From contig JBHEOL010000172.1 of assembly GCA_046261635.1 (NCBI GenBank), positions 1 through 44,850 on the forward strand: a stretch of DNA of 44,850 nt, written 5' to 3'. The notes under the pieces are model-generated. The model was not told where the DNA came from. It saw nothing but the letters and a program-made list of their open reading frames with translations, and made no database searches. How positions within the stretch are numbered: the stretch's first letter is position 1; each line of letters starts with the position of its first letter. The stretch is from JBHEPS01 sp046261635 (GTDB taxonomy: Bacteria; Acidobacteriota; Thermoanaerobaculia; Gp7-AA8). Shown here piece by piece: positions 39,798 through 44,850 of this stretch. A program made the position numbers and the translations under genes.

Positions 39798-41822
39798 TCA
39801 GGCGATCCCGCGCCAGGCTCGATGATGCGTCATGAAGCGGTCAAACGACTCGGCCGGCAAAGGACGGCTGAACAGGTACCCCTGGAGTTTGTCGCATTCA
39901 TTTGCCCGCAGAAACTCGAGCTGGCTCAGAGTCTCCACGCCTTCGGCCATGACCTGAAGACTCATGCTGTGGGCCATCGCGATCACGCCGGATACGATCT
40001 TCGCATCCTGCGGCGCGATCAGATCGCGTACGAACGACTGGTCGAGCTTGAGGGTGTCGACGGGAAATTGCTTGAGGTAGCTCAGCGAGGAATAGCCAGT
40101 TCCGAAGTCGTCGATCGCAACGCGGACTCCGAGCTCCTTCAACTCGTGCAGAGTCCGGATCGTTCGCTGGACGTCATGCATCGCACTCGTCTCGGTGATC
40201 TCGAGCTCGAGAAGGCGTGGAGGAAGCCTCGACTCTTCGAGAGCGAGGCGAATCGTATCGATCAGGTCGGGCTGCTGGAACTGGCGCGCGGAGAGGTTGA
40301 CCGACACGACGAGGTCGACTCCCTTCTGACGCTGCCAGAATCTCGCCTGCCTGCATGCTTCTCGTACGACCCACCCGCCGATCGGTACGATGAGACCGGA
40401 CACTTCCGCCGTGGGGATGAACTGGTCGGGAAGGATCGTCCCTTTTTCCGGATGGTTCCACCGCAGAAGAGCCTCGAGGCCGTAAATGCCGCCCGACTGG
40501 AGGTCGATCAGGGGCTGGTAGTAGAGCTCCAGCTCCTGATTGCGCATCGCGCGTCGCAGCCCGCTCTCGAGCTCGAGCAACTCGAGCGCTCGGGAGTTCA
40601 TCGACGCCGTGTAGAACTGGTAACCATCCCCACCATGATGCTTGGCCCTGTACATCGCCGTATCGGAGTTCTTCACCAGGGCCTCGGCGTCTGCCCCGTC
40701 GTTCGGAAAGATCGCGATTCCGAGCGAGGCGGTCACGAACACCTCCCTTGCACCCAGCGGGAAAGGAGATGCGAGGACGTCCAGAATCTTGCGGGCGACC
40801 TTTCCGGCGTGCTCGGCATGGGCGAGCGCGTGGATCAGAATCGCGAACTCGTCACCGCCCAGACGAGCCACGGTGTCCTCGTCGCGAACCGTCTGCCGGA
40901 TCCGATTCGCCGCCGTCTTGAGCAACTGGTCGCCCATCGTGTGTCCGAGAGAATCGTTGACCTGCTTGAACCGGTCGATGTCGAGGAAGAGAATCGCGAG
41001 CTTTCCCTGATGCCTGCTCGCATGGCTGATCGCGACGGCGAACCTGTCGAGAAACAGGGCTCGGTTCGGGAGCCCGGTGAGCGGATCGTGATAGGCGATG
41101 TGCTCGACCTGCGAGGCCGCCGTCAAGGCCGCCTGCCTCTCGTCCTCGAGAATGCTCATCCCCATCGCAACGGCCGCAGCCATCATCACCATCGAGTCGA
41201 TGCCCGTCGACGCCATCGGCCAGGGGAACGCAACTCCCGCCGAGATGGCAACAAGCCCCGAGACGAATCGCAGCAGGGCGGCGACTCCCGCCACGAGGAA
41301 CGGAATTGCGAGAAGCGCGTGCGTCGCATCCGAGTCACGGTGGCCGCGCAGCCTGTTTCCCGACCAGACCAGAGCGGCTCCAGTGAGCAGCGACTGGAGC
41401 TGGAGCGGAAGATCGATTCGATAGCGCGGCTCATCCGGAAGGATCAGAAGGAACAGCGCGAGGGCGAGCGAGCCCGCGGCGCAAGCGATCAGGAGCTTCC
41501 GGGCCCGCGCGAGCTCGAACCGTCTCCGGCTGGCGAGCTCCCACGCCCCCCAGCAGATCAGTGCCGCACTCGCCGCGCCGGCTCCTCCGAGAATCACGGA
41601 AATCAGGAACCGAAGAAGACCCGCTCCAGCAAATGCGGCTGGAAGAGAAGCGGCGACCGCAGCGGCGAGCCAGAACGCCGACATCGCGAGGAACGCACGC
41701 CCCCAGAGGAGAAGATCGTTCCTGGAGAATCGCCGATGGAGGAGGAAGATCGACAGCGCGAGAACGAGTGCGACGCAGCAGCGCGAGAGCAACGCAGCGA
41801 TGACGTTGAGCTCAACGCCCAT
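39798..41822 (-). CDS. Membrane GGDEF-EAL protein with both active sites intact
   Basis: 674 residues. Seven or so membrane helices fill residues 5-225 as an N-terminal sensor that I cannot assign to a named MASE family. The GGDEF domain has GGDEF (322-326) and RxxD (313-316). The EAL domain is complete: E450-A-L, N509, E541, D571-D572 in DDFGTGYSSL, K592, A626-E-G-V-E630 and Q647. It could make or break c-di-GMP, or do either on cue. A GGGAGG SD precedes the ATG and a promoter-like sequence lies about 140 bases upstream. The next gene on the strand is a second GGDEF-EAL protein. Confidence 0.92.
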   Translation of the reverse strand: MGVELNVIAALLSRCCVALVLALSIFLLHRRFSRNDLLLWGRAFLAMSAFWLAAAVAASLPAAFAGAGLLRFLISVILGGAGAASAALICWGAWELASRRRFELARARKLLIACAAGSLALALFLLILPDEPRYRIDLPLQLQSLLTGAALVWSGNRLRGHRDSDATHALLAIPFLVAGVAALLRFVSGLVAISAGVAFPWPMASTGIDSMVMMAAAVAMGMSILEDERQAALTAASQVEHIAYHDPLTGLPNRALFLDRFAVAISHASRHQGKLAILFLDIDRFKQVNDSLGHTMGDQLLKTAANRIRQTVRDEDTVARLGGDEFAILIHALAHAEHAGKVARKILDVLASPFPLGAREVFVTASLGIAIFPNDGADAEALVKNSDTAMYRAKHHGGDGYQFYTASMNSRALELLELESGLRRAMRNQELELYYQPLIDLQSGGIYGLEALLRWNHPEKGTILPDQFIPTAEVSGLIVPIGGWVVREACRQARFWQRQKGVDLVVSVNLSARQFQQPDLIDTIRLALEESRLPPRLLELEITETSAMHDVQRTIRTLHELKELGVRVAIDDFGTGYSSLSYLKQFPVDTLKLDQSFVRDLIAPQDAKIVSGVIAMAHSMSLQVMAEGVETLSQLEFLRANECDKLQGYLFSRPLPAESFDRFMTHHRAWRGIA

Positions 41823-41962
41823 CGCGACCTCCCGCCCGGAAGGGTGGCCTCTTGCCGGCCAGACCCGCTGTGCCAGTCCGCATCAATCCCCGACCCCATC
41901 CCCCCGCGACTGGTTTGCGCACAATCCCCGCACGTTCCAGAAGGGAACGTCGCGCGTTCTGA

Positions 41963-41991
41963 ATTGTACCAATGAAAATGGATGATTGAAA
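41963..41991 (-). promoter_or_regulatory. Candidate extended -10 promoter for the membrane GGDEF-EAL gene
   Basis: On the minus strand TGGTACAAT (41963-41971) is an extended -10, with TTTCAA (41986-41991) 17 bases upstream as a weak -35. It sits in a clear AT-rich patch of otherwise GC-rich DNA, about 140 bases before the ATG at 41822. Confidence 0.5.
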
Positions 41992-42087
41992 TGATTACTA
42001 TCCCGCCCTCGCAGCGCGGCCGTCAAAATCAGACATTGCGCCACCTGACCGAGCAGTCGAACAGCCGTGAGGGGAGATGCGCTGGGG

Positions 42088-42792
42088 TCAATCCGGATTC
42101 GTCGCCCAGACGGTCAGGTCGGTGATGAAACCGCGGTCGTCCATTTCCAGCATCGATGAGACCGCGTGCGCGATCTCGAGGGGACGAAGCTTTCGCTCGC
42201 TCGGCTTCCGCGCGCCTCCAGCCACCGAAAAGAACTCGGTCTGCACCTCGCTGGGGTTGACGAGCATGACCCTGATGTCGTGCTTGCGAAGCTCGGCGCG
42301 CCAGCATTCCGTCATTCCGCGAAGTGCGAACTTGCTGGCGACGTAGGCGGTGCCGCCGGCAAACCCGCGCTGGCCGGCGGTCGAGGCGACGTTGATGATG
42401 TTCCCGCGGACACCGTCCCTGATGAACGAGCGCGCGCATTGACGCGCCACGAGCATGGCTCCGCGTACGTTGGTAGCCCAGATCGAGTCCATGTCGGCCA
42501 CGTCGAGCGCGGTGAGCTCGCTGAAAGAGCCGAACCCGGCGTTGTTGACGAGGACGTTCAAACCGCCCAGCTGCTCGTGGGCCTCGGCTACGAGCCGTTC
42601 CACATCGGTTTCCAGGGAAACGTCGGCCTCGATCGGGATCGCGCCGGTATCCTCCGCTGCAGCCTCCAGCCGCTTTCCATCGCGGCCGCAGATCGCAACG
42701 GCGGCACCACGCGCCACGAGATCACGCGCGACCTCCAATCCGATTCCGGAGCTCCCACCCGTGACGAGCACGCGAGCCTGGTCGAGTTTCAC
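42088..42792 (-). CDS. Short-chain dehydrogenase/reductase (SDR)
   Basis: 234 residues from a GTG with AAAGGAG seven bases upstream. The cofactor site is TGGSSGIG, the second motif NNAG, and the catalytic set is the serine in NVASTAG with Y-V-A-S-K. This is a classical SDR of the 3-oxoacyl reductase-like type. The substrate is unknown. It starts 12 bases after the M20 peptidase stop, so the two share a transcript. Confidence 0.9.
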   Translation of the reverse strand: MKLDQARVLVTGGSSGIGLEVARDLVARGAAVAICGRDGKRLEAAAEDTGAIPIEADVSLETDVERLVAEAHEQLGGLNVLVNNAGFGSFSELTALDVADMDSIWATNVRGAMLVARQCARSFIRDGVRGNIINVASTAGQRGFAGGTAYVASKFALRGMTECWRAELRKHDIRVMLVNPSEVQTEFFSVAGGARKPSERKLRPLEIAHAVSSMLEMDDRGFITDLTVWATNPD

Positions 42793-42804
42793 CGTTCACT
42801 CCTT

Positions 42805-44139
42805 TCAGTGGTTGCGTTGCCCCAGATAGTCGACTGCGAGATTCGAGAGGGTTCGGACACCGAGGAGCAGGCCCGATTCGTCGACCAGGAAAAGAGGCGA
42901 ATGGTTCGAGGGCGCATCGGCCTGATTGATGCCTGGCGGCCGCGTCCCGACCCAGATGAAGAGTCCCGGTATCTCCTGCTGGAAGAACGAGAAATCCTCG
43001 GCTCCCAGGCTCGCCGATCCGCTGAGCACGCGGTCGTCCCCCGCCATGCGCCGAAGCGTCGGCAGCATTTGCTCGGCCAACTCGGGATTGTTCCATGTGA
43101 CGGGATACCCGCGCGTGATTTTCACATCGGCGACCGCTCCCGAGCTTTCCGCGACCTTCTCGGCGGTGCGCCGGACCCGTTCGTGAATCTCGGTCCGCAT
43201 TCCGGCATCGAGCGACCGGATCGTTCCCAGCATCTCCACCTCGTCGGGGATGATGTTGTTCCGCACTCCACCGTGGATACGGCCGATCGTGACGATCGAC
43301 GGAGCGATGGTCGAGTCCAACTGCCGGCTCGGAATCGTTTGGAGCGCGAGAACGATCTGTGAAGAAACGACGATCGGGTCGACGCCGAGCCAGGGATACG
43401 CCCCGTGCGTCTGCCGGCCCCGGACCACGATCTCGAGGGTGTCGACTGCCGCCATCGCACCCTCCTTGCGATAGCCGATCGTCCCGACTTCATAACGCGA
43501 TCCGATGTGCAGCCCGAAGATCGCCGACGGCGCGGGATCCCGGAGAACCCCTTCTTTCACCATCAGTTCGGCTCCACCCTCCTCGCCCTCGGGAGCCCCT
43601 TCTTCCGCCGGCTGGAAGATGAAGACGACCGTGCCCGGGATTACCTCCCGGATGCTCGCGAGGACCTGGGCGACTCCCATCAGGATCGCCACGTGCCCGT
43701 CGTGCCCGCACGCGTGCATCACGCCGACCTGTTCGCCGTTGTACTCCGCCCTCACCTTCGAGGCGAAGGGAACATCCGCTTCCTCAGTCACAGGGAGCGC
43801 ATCCATGTCCGCGCGAAGCGCGACGACGTCCCCTGGAAGGCCTCCACGAAGAATCCCGACGACCCCGGTGTGCGCGATTCCGGTTCGAACCTCGAGGCCG
43901 AGGGCCCGGAGATGGTCCGCGACCAGCCCGGCGGTGCGCACTTCCCGATTGCCGAGCTCCGGATTCTCATGAATGTCGCGGCGCCATTCGATCACCTTCT
44001 GCTCGATCCCTCGCGCCCGCTCTTCGATCTGCTCCGCGACGGAGCTTCTGCTCCGAGATTCGATCATCGTTTCCTCTCCTGAAACCTGGGTGCCAGCCCC
44101 GAGCAACAACGTCGCCACAACCGCTTCCATCAGTCGCAC
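42805..44139 (-). CDS. Exported M20-family amidohydrolase/peptidase
   Basis: 444 residues from a GTG at 44139 with AGGGGGGA upstream (ATG at 44130 is an alternative). A short hydrophobic N-terminus (VVATLLLGAGTQVSGEE) suggests export. M20D features are WRRDIHENPELGNRE, LRADMDALPV, the metal site MHACGHDGHVA, FQPAEEG, and the dimerisation-domain stretch GRQTHGAYPWLGVDP. The late DFSFFQQEIPGLFIWVG closes the metal domain. The family removes acyl groups from amino acids or cleaves N-acyl amides. The substrate is not evident. Confidence 0.9.
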   Translation of the reverse strand: MRLMEAVVATLLLGAGTQVSGEETMIESRSRSSVAEQIEERARGIEQKVIEWRRDIHENPELGNREVRTAGLVADHLRALGLEVRTGIAHTGVVGILRGGLPGDVVALRADMDALPVTEEADVPFASKVRAEYNGEQVGVMHACGHDGHVAILMGVAQVLASIREVIPGTVVFIFQPAEEGAPEGEEGGAELMVKEGVLRDPAPSAIFGLHIGSRYEVGTIGYRKEGAMAAVDTLEIVVRGRQTHGAYPWLGVDPIVVSSQIVLALQTIPSRQLDSTIAPSIVTIGRIHGGVRNNIIPDEVEMLGTIRSLDAGMRTEIHERVRRTAEKVAESSGAVADVKITRGYPVTWNNPELAEQMLPTLRRMAGDDRVLSGSASLGAEDFSFFQQEIPGLFIWVGTRPPGINQADAPSNHSPLFLVDESGLLLGVRTLSNLAVDYLGQRNH

Positions 44140-44205
44140 AGGATCCCCCCTTCCGGGGCGCTCATGATACCCGCGGAGTTCGATCGATTCACAGGGCCGA
44201 AAAAG

Positions 44206-44232
44206 AAAGAGCGCCTTTGCGAGGCGCTCTTT
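44206..44232 (-). terminator. Intrinsic terminator after the GcvH-like gene
   Basis: AAAGAGCGCC pairs perfectly with GGCGCTCTTT around a 7-base loop. On the minus strand the stem is followed by a TCTTTTT-type tract. It is 26 bases after the stop of the GcvH-like gene. Confidence 0.9.
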
Positions 44233-44258
44233 CCACGAGACTGGCTTGGCGTCGGATC

Positions 44259-44850
44259 CTATTCGAGGAAGAACTCTTTTCCGAGGCCCTTCCGCATATC
44301 TTCGGAGAGAAGCTCGGAGAGGTCATCCACTGCGACTCCACCATCAAAGGCGGTGACCGGAACCGGGCCGGCCATCATCGCGCGGAGCCGTGCGCCGGCG
44401 TCTTCCATCCAGCGGCGGGCGATGCTCCCGGTCAGAAGGTTTCGGTCGACGGTCCGGAAATCCGGCGCGCTGACCTTGAGAAGCCATCCCTCACCGTAGG
44501 GGTCCTGCCGCGCAACGTTCGGCTCTTCGAGGACCTGCTCGTTGACGTCGACCACGACGCCTTCGACCGGGGAAACCAGCGCGTAGTGGTTGCCATCCGT
44601 GCCGAGCCCGAAGACCCTCTGTCCCTGACGGATCCACTGGCCGCGGGAGGGAAGCGTCACTTCCTTCAGAGCGCCGGCCACGCGAGCCACGAAATCATCC
44701 AGACCGACCCGCACCAGCTCGGGCGTTTCGGCCACTGCCCAGGTGTGTCCCGGGTGGTAGTGGAAATCAGGCTTGATATGGAATCCGCCCGCCACCAGTG
44801 AGAGCGGAGCCGGCTCGACCCGGCGGGGCTCGGCGACGATTGCTTCCACC
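44259..44850 (-). CDS. GcvH-like protein lacking the lipoyl lysine, cut by the window edge
   Basis: About 196 residues are visible; the GTG at 44849 is at the very edge and the true start is probably outside. The core HPGHTWAVAETPELVRVGLDDFVARVAGALKEVTLP, then VSPVEGVVVDVNEQVLEEPN and YGEGWLLKV, is the glycine-cleavage H-protein (lipoyl hybrid-motif) fold. In true GcvH a lysine seven residues before the SP of the SPVxG turn carries lipoate. Here that position falls in GTDGNHYALVSP and is glycine. A C-terminal extension of about 60 residues is not part of GcvH. It is therefore unlikely to serve glycine cleavage. Upstream neighbours would help to place it. Confidence 0.75.
   Translation of the reverse strand, partial: VEAIVAEPRRVEPAPLSLVAGGFHIKPDFHYHPGHTWAVAETPELVRVGLDDFVARVAGALKEVTLPSRGQWIRQGQRVFGLGTDGNHYALVSPVEGVVVDVNEQVLEEPNVARQDPYGEGWLLKVSAPDFRTVDRNLLTGSIARRWMEDAGARLRAMMAGPVPVTAFDGGVAVDDLSELLSEDMRKGLGKEFFLE

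Noticed and set aside
39822..41975. 717-residue plus-strand ORF across the membrane GGDEF-EAL gene
   Set aside because: Shadow frame; the minus strand has full GGDEF and EAL motifs and a good SD.
1..44850. tRNA, rRNA, CRISPR arrays, insertion sequences, prophage genes
   Set aside because: None was recognised on either strand; intergenic stretches are short and no transposase, integrase or repeat-spacer pattern appears.

Overview
The window is GC-rich, densely coded bacterial chromosome. It holds Gram-negative envelope genes (bamA, skp/ompH, lpxD, fabZ, lpxA, an orphan lolD-like ATPase), clpC and dnaB. No rRNA, tRNA, CRISPR array, insertion sequence, phage gene or integrase was seen. Gene content and order (an lpx cluster carrying a Gfo/Idh dehydrogenase, an NtrC-type regulator, multiheme respiration, PilZ and GGDEF-EAL proteins) suggest an environmental diderm, perhaps Acidobacteriota or a Desulfobacterota/Myxococcota-like lineage. 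That placement is inference only. Many starts are GTG or TTG and were chosen by a good Shine-Dalgarno (SD) sequence.

Region 1 (1-984): the 3' part of a YtcJ-like amidohydrolase. Region 2 (1073-12856, all minus strand) is the most striking part. A soluble PAS histidine kinase and an NtrC-type sigma-54 activator are followed by a Rieske protein and a fused b6-IV-type cytochrome b. Then come an octaheme cytochrome of the hydroxylamine-oxidoreductase (HAO) family, an outer-membrane beta-barrel protein, a tetraheme NapM-like cytochrome, and napA, napD, napG, napH. No napB, napC, nrfA or cytochrome c1 is present. I read it as a quinol-driven nitrate-to-ammonium (or hydroxylamine-linked) respiratory module in which a bc-type complex and an HAO-like octaheme replace the usual NapC/NapB/NrfA parts. 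A 24-bp perfect palindrome lies in the long leader before the Rieske gene and could be the regulator's site.

Region 3 (12935-13913): a CMD-family and an OsmC-family protein. Region 4 (13939-22068): an outer-membrane and lipid A operon, bamA-skp-lpxD-fabZ-lpxA-Gfo/Idh-mtnP-PfkB kinase, tightly packed from lpxD on, with an intrinsic terminator between skp and lpxD. Region 5 (22258-27733): a tautomerase, a class A beta-lactamase-like lipoprotein, clpC, lolD and a parvulin. Region 6 (28006-31012): dnaB with paired DnaA-box-like sites upstream, a CaiB-type CoA transferase and a zinc-ribbon protein.

Region 7 (31201-41822): a slipin/NfeD pair, two paralogous PilZ proteins that share an unrecognised C-terminal domain, a SulP transporter, a lytic transglycosylase, and two GGDEF-EAL proteins, one with a degenerate EAL domain. 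This looks like a c-di-GMP signalling neighbourhood. Region 8 (42088-44850): a short-chain dehydrogenase, an exported M20 amidohydrolase, and the C-terminal part of a GcvH-like protein that lacks the lipoylated lysine, cut by the window edge.
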